From assembly GCA_040387735.1 (NCBI GenBank), contig JAZKDE010000002.1, forward strand, positions 122,909 to 186,908: a stretch of 64,000 bases of DNA. The letters are read 5' to 3'. Made by a program: the position numbers and the translations under genes. The notes below the pieces were generated by a model. The model did no database searches. It was not told where the DNA came from and saw nothing but the letters and a program-made list of their open reading frames with translations. Origin of the DNA: Arcicella sp040387735 (lineage in GTDB: Bacteria; Bacteroidota; Bacteroidia; Cytophagales; Spirosomataceae). Each line of letters opens with the position of its first letter. The stretch's first letter is position 1. Below are positions 8,614 to 17,825 of this stretch, one piece after another.

Positions 8614-10302
8614 TTACAAATCCAATTTATAATTTGTCAATTCTACTAAATGCTTACTCAAAATCTCACGAGCATTATCAACAATAGCTCTTGACGGATT
8701 TTGCCCGCCAATCATTTGGGCAATTTCCATCACTCGCTCTTCATTAGTTAACTTCTTGATACGAGAAACAGTTTTTGCGGACGAATTATCTTTATACACA
8801 AAATAATGTGCCGAACCTTGTGCCGCAATTTGGTGTAAGTGCGTAATGGCAATAATTTGGTGACTTCGAGACATTTCACGCATCATATTTCCCACTTTTA
8901 TTGAAACTTCACCTGATATTCCCGTGTCAATTTCGTCAAAAATAATGGTTGGTAAAGCTCTTTTATTCGCCAAAATATACTTTATTGCCAACATCAAACG
9001 GCTAAATTCACCGCCCGAAGCCACGTTTTTAATTGGTTGCGGTTTGATGCCTTTATTTGCCGAAAACAGCAGGTTGATGATATTTAACCCGTTTGGTGTC
9101 GGTTTTATAGATTCATTCTCAATTTTCAAACTGGCATTGGGCATTCCCAAATCCTTCAATAAATCAGAAATTTGCTTTTCGATAATTGGCAAAACTGAAA
9201 CTCTGGATTTTGATAATCCTTCGCCCGATTTGAGCATTGTTTTTTCAGTTTTTTCAACTAATATTTTTGCTTTTTCTAATGCTTCATCAATATTTAAAAC
9301 CTTACTGACTTTTTTCTCTAAATTATCTTGAATCGCAATTAATTCACGGTCGGTTTTAACTTGATGTTTTTGCAGTAAGTTATACAACAAATCAAGGCGT
9401 TGTTGAATCGTTGAGATTTTTTCATTGTCCAATTCAACCTCTTCCGCCTCCGTTTCCAATTCAACCGCAACGTCTTTCAACTCAATCAAACAACTTTGTA
9501 AGCGACTTCTCAATTGTGCATATTGTTCGCCATATCCACTAATGCCGTTCATATTGGCAACTGAACTGGTCAATAAAGAAATAATTGATTGCTCGGGAGC
9601 ATTCAAATATTCGGTCGCCATTAAGAGTTTAGATTTTACTTCTTCGGCATTTTCGAGCTTGTTAAGTTCTTGTTCTAAAACCTCCAATTCATCGCCTTTG
9701 AGTTTCGCTTTTTGCAGTTCTTCCAACAAAAACGCATTATAATCAAACTCTTTTTTGCTGTCTTTAGCTTCATTCAATAACTGCTCATACGCCCGATTAG
9801 CCTTATTATACGCCTGATAATCAGCTTTATATTTATCTAAAAGTTCATTATTCTGAGCAAAAGTATCCACAATTTGGAGTTGATAATCATTCGCACCCAA
9901 CAGCAAATTATCGTGCTGTGAATGAACATCCATCAATTGCGACGTTACCTTCCGAAGTGTTTCCAAATTCACGGGCGTATCATTCACAAAAGCACGGGTT
10001 TTGCCCTGCGGAGAAATTTCTCGACGAATAATACAGTGTTCTTCGTAATCCAGTTCTTCCTCTTCAAAAATATTCTTGATAATGTATCCCGAAATATTAA
10101 ATTCTCCCTCAATTACACATTTTTCGGCTGGATTATAAAGCGTTTTGGTATCCGCACGATTACCCAACAACAACCCGATTGCTCCTAACATAATTGACTT
10201 TCCTGCACCTGTTTCACCCGTAATGATATTCAGAGAACGGTCAGGGGCAAAGTCGAGATGCTCAATAAGAGCGTAATTTTTTATGATTAGATTTTGTAAC
10301 AT
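8614..10302 (-). CDS. recN: DNA repair ATPase RecN
   Basis: A 562-residue SMC-like ATPase for double-strand-break repair. The Walker A motif GETGAGKS is near residue 29, followed by long coiled-coil arms (about 150-350). The signature region SGGEFSRLMLAIKYIL and the Walker B segment TIIFDEIDTGISGE are C-terminal, and ITHLHQIAA is the switch His region. Full length for the family. The start places MLQNLIIKNYALIEHL at the N-terminus exactly as in other RecN proteins. Confidence 0.97.
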   Translation of the reverse strand: MLQNLIIKNYALIEHLDFAPDRSLNIITGETGAGKSIMLGAIGLLLGNRADTKTLYNPAEKCVIEGEFNISGYIIKNIFEEEELDYEEHCIIRREISPQGKTRAFVNDTPVNLETLRKVTSQLMDVHSQHDNLLLGANDYQLQIVDTFAQNNELLDKYKADYQAYNKANRAYEQLLNEAKDSKKEFDYNAFLLEELQKAKLKGDELEVLEQELNKLENAEEVKSKLLMATEYLNAPEQSIISLLTSSVANMNGISGYGEQYAQLRSRLQSCLIELKDVAVELETEAEEVELDNEKISTIQQRLDLLYNLLQKHQVKTDRELIAIQDNLEKKVSKVLNIDEALEKAKILVEKTEKTMLKSGEGLSKSRVSVLPIIEKQISDLLKDLGMPNASLKIENESIKPTPNGLNIINLLFSANKGIKPQPIKNVASGGEFSRLMLAIKYILANKRALPTIIFDEIDTGISGEVSIKVGNMMREMSRSHQIIAITHLHQIAAQGSAHYFVYKDNSSAKTVSRIKKLTNEERVMEIAQMIGGQNPSRAIVDNAREILSKHLVELTNYKLDL

Positions 10303-10626
10303 TTTTTATTCCGAAGATGATGAAATCTGAGGGCTTGATATTTACATCCAAATTTGTGGACTTAAAGATAAATATAGAATTTCATATTTAGACTCATGTA
10401 CCAATTTAGAATTGCAAATGTACTCGGAAGTATGCACAATTTGACAAGAATATTTTAAGTTAAGCTTCTTTAAAATCCAACAATACTTTTACCACTTTCC
10501 AAAATCAAATCTTTATAAACTCAAATAGTTTTAGTCCATAAAATTAAAAAAAGTCTAATCATAAATTCTTTAAATTATACATATCTCTGAGTGCAATTAA
10601 AATTGATTATTTTAACTCTCAAACTT

Positions 10627-10726
10627 NNNNNNNNNNNNNNNNNNNNNNNNNNNNNNNNNNNNNNNNNNNNNNNNNNNNNNNNNNNNNNNNNNNNNNNNNN
10701 NNNNNNNNNNNNNNNNNNNNNNNNNN
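10627..10726. other. Assembly gap (100 N)
   Basis: Exactly 100 undetermined bases, the usual placeholder for a gap of unknown length. It removes the 3' end of the enoyl-CoA hydratase gene. The 324 bp between the recN start and the gap (10303-10626) show no gene; they are AT-rich. Confidence 0.95.
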
Positions 10727-11250
10727 TTACGCCCTGTGTACGCCATTTCACGCACGAGACCATCGCCAATGAGTTTGGGTAATCTTTGTAAAGTTCCTAA
10801 ATCTGCCACCATGCCCATGTCGATTTCTTTGATGGTAAAATAAGCATCGTCGGTACAATAACGCATATCACAACCACAAACCAAGTCGATTCCGCCACCA
10901 ATACAACCACCGTGAATGGCTGCTAAAACGGGTTTTGAGCAGTTTTCAATGGCGTTAATGGGTGCTTGTAACTTCAATACATCTTTACGAAGCTTTTCTC
11001 TTTTTCGTCCTTCGCATTTAGTATGATTTTGCGAAACGGACATCAATAAACTCAAATCAATTCCTGCACAGAAATTCTTGCTTTCTCCGCCTTCCAAAAC
11101 GATTACTCGGACTTCTGCATTTTCATCAAGATATTCAAAAACCTCCGTGATTTCATCCCAAGCGGTTTGATTAAGGGCATTCATTTTATCAGGACGATTG
11201 AGCGTTACGTGGGCAATATGATTCTGAATATCTAATTTTAGCGTTTCCAT
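10727..11250 (-). CDS. Enoyl-CoA hydratase/isomerase family protein, 3' end lost in gap
   Basis: The N-terminal ~174 residues of a crotonase-fold protein are present: VTLNRPDKMNALN near the start, the oxyanion-hole motifs NFCAGIDL and AAIHGGCIGGGIDLV, then DMRYCTDDAYFTIKEID and MVADLGTLQRLPK. The EID and D around the active site resemble dienoyl-CoA isomerase-type members. Crotonases usually have 255-275 residues, so about 90 are missing; the real gap is therefore probably nearer 280 bp than 100 if the gene is intact. It may act in fatty-acid or aromatic catabolism. Confidence 0.88.
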
Positions 11251-11368
11251 GTTTTGTACATTGAGTGAATGAGAGACTGAATGATTGAGTGAATACTTCG
11301 TGAGAAATGAAGTTATTGAATGTTTTTGAATAAAGCAAAGCGGGAGCCTTACTGATGAGCAGATGGTA

Positions 11369-11510
11369 AGCGAGACGCTCTATATATTTTAAGTCGTAGG
11401 AACGCTTCGCTAAATATACGACCCTTAGCAGACGCTCAATACATTTTAGGTCGTAGAAACGCTTCGCTAAACCTACGACCAGTAGCAGTGGGCTGGTCAG
11501 CAGACCAGCC
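11369..11510. repeat. Two tandem ~58-bp hairpin units plus a third palindrome
   Basis: Units at about 11369-11428 and 11429-11486 share GACGCTC, ATTTTA, GTCGTAG and AACGCTTCGCTAAA. Each holds a hairpin of GTCGTA/TACGAC type; the second is perfect over 8 bp. A different perfect palindrome follows (GGCTGGTC-AGCA-GACCAGCC, 11491-11510). The whole 11251-11592 spacer holds no gene I can support. Its start has AGTGAATGA-type low-complexity repeats. Confidence 0.7.
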
Positions 11511-11592
11511 ACGGAAATAGACCAGATAAGGGGACTGTCCATTTACAAACTTGAACCATGAGCTACTGAACACTTGAATAATACGAAAGAAA

Positions 11593-12060
11593 TCATTTTT
11601 TATCTCCATATTCCTCCAAATAATCTTTTATCATAATCTCAATCTTAAACTTAAAATCTCCTGTTCTTTTAAGATTAATTATTCTTGGTAGAAAAAAATA
11701 TGGACTAAAATCTACTCCACGGCGAGGAATCGTATTAATTGCTGGTTGGTTATACAATAAGCTTTTTTTATCTTTTAATTCAATTAAGCATTGATAATTT
11801 GGCAAATGTTTTATAAATACACTATAAACATAGCTTGCAGCACCGTCTATATCGAATTTATTATTATCATCGCTTAAATCTTCAAGCTCATATTTACTTA
11901 TCAAATACTTTTGTACTTCGTCTAAGGACTCAATGGAATAATCAAATAACTTCTTTTGTTCATCAGTCATTTTCATCAGCCAATCAAAGATTCTTTCCTC
12001 TAAGGTGGCTACCCAGGCTTCAAAATTAGCTTGCTTTTCTGTTATATCTTTTTTATTCAT
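11593..12060 (-). CDS. Hypothetical protein, unrecognised
   Basis: A 155-residue soluble protein with no signal peptide or membrane segment. The N-terminal half is acidic and helical; the centre has DGAASYVYSVFIKHL, a pattern that reminds me of small immunity-type proteins (helical lead, then an A-x-YxG/Y-x-x-F segment), but I cannot assign a family. Codon usage looks like its neighbours. It is flanked on both sides by repeat-rich spacers, so it may be an accessory insertion. Confidence 0.65.
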   Translation of the reverse strand: MNKKDITEKQANFEAWVATLEERIFDWLMKMTDEQKKLFDYSIESLDEVQKYLISKYELEDLSDDNNKFDIDGAASYVYSVFIKHLPNYQCLIELKDKKSLLYNQPAINTIPRRGVDFSPYFFLPRIINLKRTGDFKFKIEIMIKDYLEEYGDKK

Positions 12061-12127
12061 TGTTATGGAATTTTTACTATTTTGATAGGGTTCGGTTCAG
12101 ATTTTAACAATATTTCTACTTACTTGG

Positions 12128-12163
12128 CTGGTATCGTGGCTGTGTCTCCCGACCAGCCATCGT
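12128..12163. repeat. Degenerate copy of the GGCTGGT/ACCAGCC palindrome
   Basis: GGCTGGT and ACCAGCC arms around a ~20-nt loop, related to the perfect palindrome at 11491-11510. The pair brackets the orphan gene at 11593-12060. Confidence 0.45.
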
Positions 12164-12222
12164 GCGACAGCAACGCCCTTTTTAAACAAGTTATCCAATC
12201 TTTGTAAATAAAGCAAAAAAGA

Positions 12223-12320
12223 ATAGCACGCAGATAACGCTGATTTTCAAACGCTGATTTTCGCAGATAAAAATCTGTAAAAATCGGCGTTACGAAGTAT
12301 CTGCGTCATCTGCGTGCTAT
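12223..12320. repeat. 98-bp inverted repeat of CGCAGAT type
   Basis: Perfect 13-bp ends (ATAGCACGCAGAT and its complement) enclose several internal inverted copies of ACGCTGATTTT and CGCAGAT/ATCTG. It lies downstream of aspS on the minus strand. Similar CGCAGAT-rich intergenic repeats occur in many bacterial genomes (recollection, not searched). Confidence 0.8.
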
Positions 12321-12324
12321 CAAC

Positions 12325-12341
12325 ACAGGAAAGATTCCTGT
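12325..12341. repeat. ACAGGAA palindrome
   Basis: ACAGGAA-AGA-TTCCTGT, perfect 7-bp arms, directly before the aspS stop codon. The element at 20661-20677 has the same layout and a related sequence. Confidence 0.65.
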
Positions 12342-12342
12342 C

Positions 12343-14106
12343 CTACACCACCGTTCTGATTTTCAATTCATTCAATTGCTTGTCGTCAATCGTTGATGGT
12401 GAATCAATCATTACGTCACGTCCTGAGTTGTTTTTCGGGAAGGCGATGAAGTCACGGATTGAATCTGAACCACCGAATAATGAACAAAGACGGTCGAAAC
12501 CGAATGCCAAACCTCCGTGTGGTGGAGCTCCGTATTCAAAAGCATCCATCAAGAAACCGAATTGGTGTTTTGCTTCTTCGTCCGAGAATCCTAACACTTC
12601 AAACATTCTGGCTTGTAAGTCTTTTTGGAAAATACGAATTGAACCTCCGCCCACTTCTACACCGTTGATTACTAAGTCGTAAGCATTGGCTCTGATTTTT
12701 CCTAAATCTCCCGATTCTAAATATTGAATATCTTCTGGTTTCGGACTCGTGAATGGGTGGTGCATTGCAAACCAACGGTCGTCTTCTTCGCCATATTCCA
12801 ATAAAGGGAAATCAACAACCCAGTGAGCAGCGTATTTTTTCGGGTCACGAAGTCCCAAACGATTACCCATTTCTAAACGCAATTCATTTAATTGCTTACG
12901 AACTTTGTCGCCATCTCCAGGAAGAATAAGAATCAAATCTCCTTTTTCTGCTCCGAAAGCCTCAGCCCATTTCTTCAAATCTTCTTCCGAATAGAATTTA
13001 TCTACCGATGATTTTAACGTTCCGTCGTTGTTATAACGGAAGTAAATCAAGCCTTTTGCTCCAATTTGTGGACGTTTTACAAATTCAGTCAATTCGTCAA
13101 CTTGCTTGCGAGTGTATTCTGCACAACCTTTTGCATTGATACCAACAACAGTATTGGCAGAATCGAAAACAACAAAATCTTTACCCGAAGTAAGGTCAAC
13201 TTCTTCGCTTTTCAATTCAACAAACTTCATGTCAAAACGAATATCTGGTTTGTCTGAACCGTAATATTTCATCGCATGAGCGTAAGTCATACGTGAAACT
13301 TCGCCTAAATCCATGCCTTTTACTTTCGTGAAAAGATGACGAATTAATCCCTCAAACATATTCAAAACGTCTTCTTGTTCAATGAAAGACATTTCGCAGT
13401 CGATTTGAGTAAATTCTGGCTGACGGTCAGCACGTAAATCTTCGTCACGGAAACATTTTACGATTTGGTAATAACGGTCGAAACCCGAAACCATCAATAA
13501 CTGCTTGAACGTTTGTGGCGACTGTGGCAAAGCGTAAAATTCACCTGGATTCATACGTGAAGGAACCACAAAATCTCTTGCTCCTTCGGGTGTTGATTTA
13601 ATCAAAACAGGCGTTTCTACTTCGATAAAATCTTGATTATCAAGATAATCACGAGTAAAACGTGCTACTTGGTGACGTAACTGTAAGTTCGCACGAACAG
13701 GATTACGACGTAAATCAAGGTAGCGATATTTCATTCTTATATCATCACCACCATCGGTTTCATCTTCAATCAAGAATGGCGGTAATTTAGCGGGATTTAA
13801 AACAGAAAGTTCTGTAATTTTTATTTCAATATCACCCGTTACAATTTTATCATTTTTTGAAAGACGTTCAACCACAACTCCCGTTGCTGAAATAACAAAT
13901 TCACGTCCAAAAGTACGAGCTAAGTCTAAAACTTCCTTAGGTGTTTTGCCTTCTTCGAGCATCAATTGTGTGATACCATAACGGTCACGAAGGTCTATCC
14001 AAATCATACCTCCCTTGTCACGAGTGCGTTGTACCCAACCGCAAAGAGTAACGGTTTGGTTTACATGAGCGAGACGAAGCTCGCCATTATTATGTGTTCT
14101 GAGCAT
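12343..14106 (-). CDS. aspS: Aspartyl-tRNA synthetase
   Basis: A 587-residue class II synthetase that charges tRNA-Asp. It has an N-terminal OB-fold anticodon domain (VTLCGWVQRTRDKGGMIWIDL), class II motif 1 (HQVARFTRDYLDNQDFIEVETP), motif 2 (RYYQIVKCFRDEDLRADR), a GAD insertion domain and motif 3 (GLAFGFDRL). Full length for bacterial AspRS. Discriminating versus non-discriminating activity cannot be settled by eye. Confidence 0.98.
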   Translation of the reverse strand: MLRTHNNGELRLAHVNQTVTLCGWVQRTRDKGGMIWIDLRDRYGITQLMLEEGKTPKEVLDLARTFGREFVISATGVVVERLSKNDKIVTGDIEIKITELSVLNPAKLPPFLIEDETDGGDDIRMKYRYLDLRRNPVRANLQLRHQVARFTRDYLDNQDFIEVETPVLIKSTPEGARDFVVPSRMNPGEFYALPQSPQTFKQLLMVSGFDRYYQIVKCFRDEDLRADRQPEFTQIDCEMSFIEQEDVLNMFEGLIRHLFTKVKGMDLGEVSRMTYAHAMKYYGSDKPDIRFDMKFVELKSEEVDLTSGKDFVVFDSANTVVGINAKGCAEYTRKQVDELTEFVKRPQIGAKGLIYFRYNNDGTLKSSVDKFYSEEDLKKWAEAFGAEKGDLILILPGDGDKVRKQLNELRLEMGNRLGLRDPKKYAAHWVVDFPLLEYGEEDDRWFAMHHPFTSPKPEDIQYLESGDLGKIRANAYDLVINGVEVGGGSIRIFQKDLQARMFEVLGFSDEEAKHQFGFLMDAFEYGAPPHGGLAFGFDRLCSLFGGSDSIRDFIAFPKNNSGRDVMIDSPSTIDDKQLNELKIRTVV

Positions 14107-14362
14107 ACATTATTTAGTGATTTGTGAATGAGTGATTGGTGATTAACAGAACTCTTCACAAATACATTTTATCAATAAAAATCCTAAATTTCTTATTTTC
14201 CACAAAAATACGGAATTGCTCAATACATTCATAAATTTTTAAAGAAGTCGGGGAGTTATTGGAAGTTGGTTGGGGTTTGGGGAGCTATTTTTAGCTGTAA
14301 TATCTTTGTCAGTAGTTTGAATACAGACAACATTTAAGCCAAAAAACTAACTATTTTTCTGC

Positions 14363-15670
14363 TTAAAACTTGAATGTCAAATTATTATTACTTGTTCCAT
14401 CCACATTTTTAGCCTTGTCAGGAACAGGAAGCCAATTGTCTCCATTGATGACAAATTTGAACATATAAATTTCACCTTTTTTTAAAGAAGATTTTGCTAT
14501 ATGAATCTGATACTTTCTACCTTCCATATTTTGCATAAAATATGCCTTATTTTTAGGATTCCAGCCATTAAATGAACCTGCTACCGAAACCGATTTTACT
14601 TTATCTAATGCTATATTTTGAGGAATTTCAACTTCAAAAACCATTTCATCTTTGGTTTGTTTATAGCCATAAATTTCTCTTTTTATATTTGCCTTTTCCG
14701 TCGAAATATTGACAAATTTTGAGTTCTTTACAAATGCTAAATCCTTTTTAGGAACATAACCCGAAGCCAATAAAAAGGCTCTTGCTTTTTCGCTACTTGA
14801 TAAGTCTATTTGGAGCATTTCTTTGATGGCTTTGGTTTTATCGGGAGCATTTTCGTAATACTTTTTACAGAAAGCATAACCCATAAAGTAGCCTAAATCT
14901 TTCATTTGCACACCATTGATATTTCTGCCTGTTGAACCATAAAGCCAATCAAATAGATTTGCATTATTCGAAAACATATATTTTTTGTACGATTCCCAGA
15001 TAGCTGTTTCGTTTTTTAAGCCAAAATCAATGTAACTGTTTGGATAAACCTGAGCCATTGGTTTTTCATTGACTAATTCAGCCACAAAATCTGCCATACC
15101 TTCAAAAATAGTTTGAACGAGCAATGACGGAGCAGAGGATAAATACTGTTGGGTGTGCATAAATTCATGAATAACAATGGCAACTGCCCAATCGGGTTTT
15201 TCGTTTGCCACTACTTCACAGCCAATCAAAACGTCTTTTTCGGTGGTTGTTCCGCCTGAGTTTCCCACGCCAATAGTGAAATAAATATCGCCTTGCTTAA
15301 AATCAGGATATAGTTTTTTGAAATATTCTAATTTTGCGTCAATAATAGATTTTTGTGTTAAAACACTTTCGATATATGGTCGTTTTCTGAGCATTTCCTC
15401 TTTGGCATTTATCATCATATCTTGCCATTTTTCCACATTCCCATCTCTTAGTTTCATAAAACTTTTCAAACCAGAACTGGCTTTATCCATGTATAATTTC
15501 TGAATGATAGCCATTTGTTTTTCTTTATCATTTACTTTCTCAACACTATCAAATGCAACCCAAAAATTAGTAATGTCCTCAGTATGAACGGAATATTGAG
15601 CTTTTGAGGTAAAAATAATAAGGAAAAATAATCCTGTAAAAATAGATTTGATGATAGATGACGTTTTCAT
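14363..15670 (-). CDS. Secreted zinc-peptidase-like protein with C-terminal glycogen-binding-like (CBM48/AMPK-type) domain
   Basis: 435 residues with a signal peptide (cleavage near SKAQ). The HEFMH motif (168-172) and a following EGMADFV (Glu190 as likely third ligand) give a gluzincin-type HExxH...E site resembling DUF2268-type peptidases. The last ~95 residues have the pattern VAGSFNGWNP, MFKFVINGDNW and NNLTFKF of carbohydrate-binding CBM48/AMPK-beta modules. The pairing of a peptidase with a glycan-binding module suggests action on glycoproteins or a surface-bound substrate (inference). No T9SS tail is visible. A monocistronic unit between spacers. Confidence 0.78.
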   Translation of the reverse strand: MKTSSIIKSIFTGLFFLIIFTSKAQYSVHTEDITNFWVAFDSVEKVNDKEKQMAIIQKLYMDKASSGLKSFMKLRDGNVEKWQDMMINAKEEMLRKRPYIESVLTQKSIIDAKLEYFKKLYPDFKQGDIYFTIGVGNSGGTTTEKDVLIGCEVVANEKPDWAVAIVIHEFMHTQQYLSSAPSLLVQTIFEGMADFVAELVNEKPMAQVYPNSYIDFGLKNETAIWESYKKYMFSNNANLFDWLYGSTGRNINGVQMKDLGYFMGYAFCKKYYENAPDKTKAIKEMLQIDLSSSEKARAFLLASGYVPKKDLAFVKNSKFVNISTEKANIKREIYGYKQTKDEMVFEVEIPQNIALDKVKSVSVAGSFNGWNPKNKAYFMQNMEGRKYQIHIAKSSLKKGEIYMFKFVINGDNWLPVPDKAKNVDGTSNNNLTFKF

Positions 15671-15772
15671 AATCTTGTTGTTTTGGTTTTATTAAATTGG
15701 TTTTGGAATAGATAATTCCAAATTAATGCCAATTAGAATAAATTTCATAATCAATTGATTATCAGAAAATTA

Positions 15773-15805
15773 AAAACAGACACTCAAAAATAAGGTGTCC
15801 GTTTT
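15773..15805 (-). terminator. Terminator of the acyltransferase/response-regulator operon
   Basis: 11-bp arms with one mismatch (AAAACAGACAC / GTGTCCGTTTT) and an 11-nt loop, ending in a T-run on the minus strand, 36 bp past the acyltransferase stop. Confidence 0.65.
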
Positions 15806-15840
15806 CGTACAGTAATTGTTCGTTTCTAAAACGATTATTT

Positions 15841-16995
15841 CTACAAATATCTTAACCATTTTTTCTCAGGATGAGCCAGTTTGTAAGCTCCGTACCATTT
15901 ACACAAAGGATAAAGAGCCACAATTAGCCCAAACCAAATGGCATAAATCATTGGCAATTCAACGCCAGAAGGTCCTTTGGGTTTTCCAAACTCAAACGTT
16001 CCAAAAACAAAATCTTTCCAAGAATATCCTTGTAAGTACATCAACGCAATTGTCAGAAAGCGAATTGAATACCAATGAATTAAATAATAAAATAATGGCA
16101 CTTTTCCGTACACGGTTACAATATCTATAAACTTATTTTTCACGCCTTCGGTCATTGCCATCACGGAAATAGAAATTCCTAAAGTTATCAACACATAAAG
16201 CAAAGAAGGCGGATATTTGGTAATATTGATGAAGGACAAAAACGTAAAAACGGCATCTTTTTGCACCGACCATTTTACGGGGTCGCCGTAGATATTCAAG
16301 AATCTCAGCACGATGAAAAGTATAATCATACCCGCACTTAATTGCCAAAGGCGTTTTTGTCTATTAGGTTGTTCCAAAAATTGTCCAAAGCCAAAACCCG
16401 CCAACATAATGCCCAACCAAGGAACAATTGGGTAACCAATCACCATTGTTGTATTGGGCAATTGTGCCAAACCTCCGCCAAATAAAATTGAAACGATGAA
16501 GCTTACGACGGGGTTTTGCCCTAATGAAATTCCTTGCAAAGCATTATGCCCGAAAATGATAATTAACCCAATAATACCGATAGTTTTCGGAGGTAATTTC
16601 AGTAAAAATGCAAGAATAATAAAGCTAAAGCCAATGGCAGCAATGACTTGAAAAAGGAAGGTTCTAAACTGAATATCAAACCAAATAGCAAAGGTGATAA
16701 CGGTAAATTCCAAAACGATTAACCACAAACCTCTGGTCAATAAAAAGCGTTTGCTTTCAGCGATATATTGCTGTTTTTGAAAGGAAAAATACACCGACGT
16801 TCCCGATAAAAACACAAAAGTTGCCGCACATAAATGCGTAATCCAGCGGGTAAAGAAAAGTCCAACGGTGGTTTTACTGAGGTCTGTCGGGTCGGGGATG
16901 CCCGTGCTGATATACATTAAGTCTCTGATATGGTCAATTGCCATAATGAGCATGACTAAACCTCTTACAAAATCAATGGTTTGGATTCTTTTCAT
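15841..16995 (-). CDS. Multi-pass membrane protein, DUF1624 / heparan-alpha-glucosaminide N-acetyltransferase-like
   Basis: A 384-residue protein with about ten membrane helices, opening with IDFVRGLVMLIMAIDHIRD, the signature of the DUF1624/acyltransferase-3-like family. The conserved Asp-His of IDHIRD is the presumed catalytic region of HGSNAT-like transmembrane acetyltransferases. Substrate unknown; perhaps a cell-surface glycan. Its start lies 5 bp after the stop of the LytTR regulator gene, implying translational coupling and a functional link to that two-component system. Confidence 0.85.
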   Translation of the reverse strand: MKRIQTIDFVRGLVMLIMAIDHIRDLMYISTGIPDPTDLSKTTVGLFFTRWITHLCAATFVFLSGTSVYFSFQKQQYIAESKRFLLTRGLWLIVLEFTVITFAIWFDIQFRTFLFQVIAAIGFSFIILAFLLKLPPKTIGIIGLIIIFGHNALQGISLGQNPVVSFIVSILFGGGLAQLPNTTMVIGYPIVPWLGIMLAGFGFGQFLEQPNRQKRLWQLSAGMIILFIVLRFLNIYGDPVKWSVQKDAVFTFLSFINITKYPPSLLYVLITLGISISVMAMTEGVKNKFIDIVTVYGKVPLFYYLIHWYSIRFLTIALMYLQGYSWKDFVFGTFEFGKPKGPSGVELPMIYAIWFGLIVALYPLCKWYGAYKLAHPEKKWLRYL

Positions 16996-17000
16996 CGTAT

Positions 17001-17762
17001 TTATATTTCCATCAAACGTCTCAAATTATCGTGATATGCTACGCCCGTTTCAATTTTAGAATGCTTTGAGTCGTGAATTGACACCAAATATTTTCCATTA
17101 AAATGGCGTTCCAAAGCTGCAATTTTCAAAGAATTAACAATACACGAGCGACTAATTCTAATAAAACTATCAGGCAGTTTTTCGTCTAAAGTACTGATGG
17201 TGTAGTTAGTAATAAATTGTCGTCCGTCGATAGTATTCAGAAAAACATACTTTTCATCGGCTTGAAAATACGCAATTTCACTGAAAGTAATAATCAGAAT
17301 TTTATCGCCACTTTTTACAGAAATAGAGTGGATTTCCTTCTTGGGTTTTATCTGCTCAAAAATACTCAAAAGATTTTCTGTTGATAATTTAGATGATTGA
17401 TTTTCTGTCAATTTTTGTAATTTTTGAACAGTTTTCTCCAACCTTTCTTTCTCAATTGGCTTCAATAAATAATCAATTGAATTTTCTTCAAAAGCTTTAA
17501 TGGCAAATTGGTCGAATGCCGTTGCAAAAACCACCATCGGCATAAATTCCAATTTTGCCAGCATCTCAAAACCCGAAAGCAGCGGCATTTCTATATCCAA
17601 AAATATCAAATCTGGACGAAGATTTTCTATTTGTTCTAATCCTTCCTGACCATTTTCGGCTTCTGAAATAATTTCAAAAGTATCAGAATATTCTCTCAAC
17701 AGGCGTTTGAGCCGACTAATGGCAATAGGTTCGTCGTCGATGAGGATGGTTTTGAATTTCAT
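17001..17762 (-). CDS. LytTR-family response regulator
   Basis: 253 residues. The receiver domain (1-125) has acidic residues DDE (9-11), the phospho-acceptor Asp56 in LIFLDIEMP, and Lys in YLLKPI. A C-terminal LytTR DNA-binding domain (about 150-250) has YFQADEKYVFL, FIRISRSCIVN and RHFNGKYLVSI. It binds direct repeats in target promoters. It is the cognate partner of the fusion kinase encoded 51 bp upstream on the same strand. Confidence 0.95.
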   Translation of the reverse strand: MKFKTILIDDEPIAISRLKRLLREYSDTFEIISEAENGQEGLEQIENLRPDLIFLDIEMPLLSGFEMLAKLEFMPMVVFATAFDQFAIKAFEENSIDYLLKPIEKERLEKTVQKLQKLTENQSSKLSTENLLSIFEQIKPKKEIHSISVKSGDKILIITFSEIAYFQADEKYVFLNTIDGRQFITNYTISTLDEKLPDSFIRISRSCIVNSLKIAALERHFNGKYLVSIHDSKHSKIETGVAYHDNLRRLMEI

Positions 17763-17763
17763 T

Positions 17764-17825
17764 TTGTGCTTTATGCTTTATACAATAAGCAATAGGACTG
17801 AAAAGCATAAAGCTTATTGCCCATT
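17764..17825. repeat. TTTATGC/GCATAAA inverted repeat between kinase and regulator genes
   Basis: Inverted copies of TATGCTTTAT and CAATAAGC fill the 51-bp junction and supply the last codons of the kinase gene. The same word family (AGCTTTA, CAATAAGCT) occurs in the ruvB leader. Confidence 0.55.

Noticed and set aside
11189..11542. Minus-strand open frame of 117 codons covering the hairpin units
   Set aside because: It runs over tandem repeats and the start of the enoyl-CoA hydratase gene; the repeated GLAKRFYDLK/YLAKRSYDLK text comes from the DNA repeat, not from a protein family.
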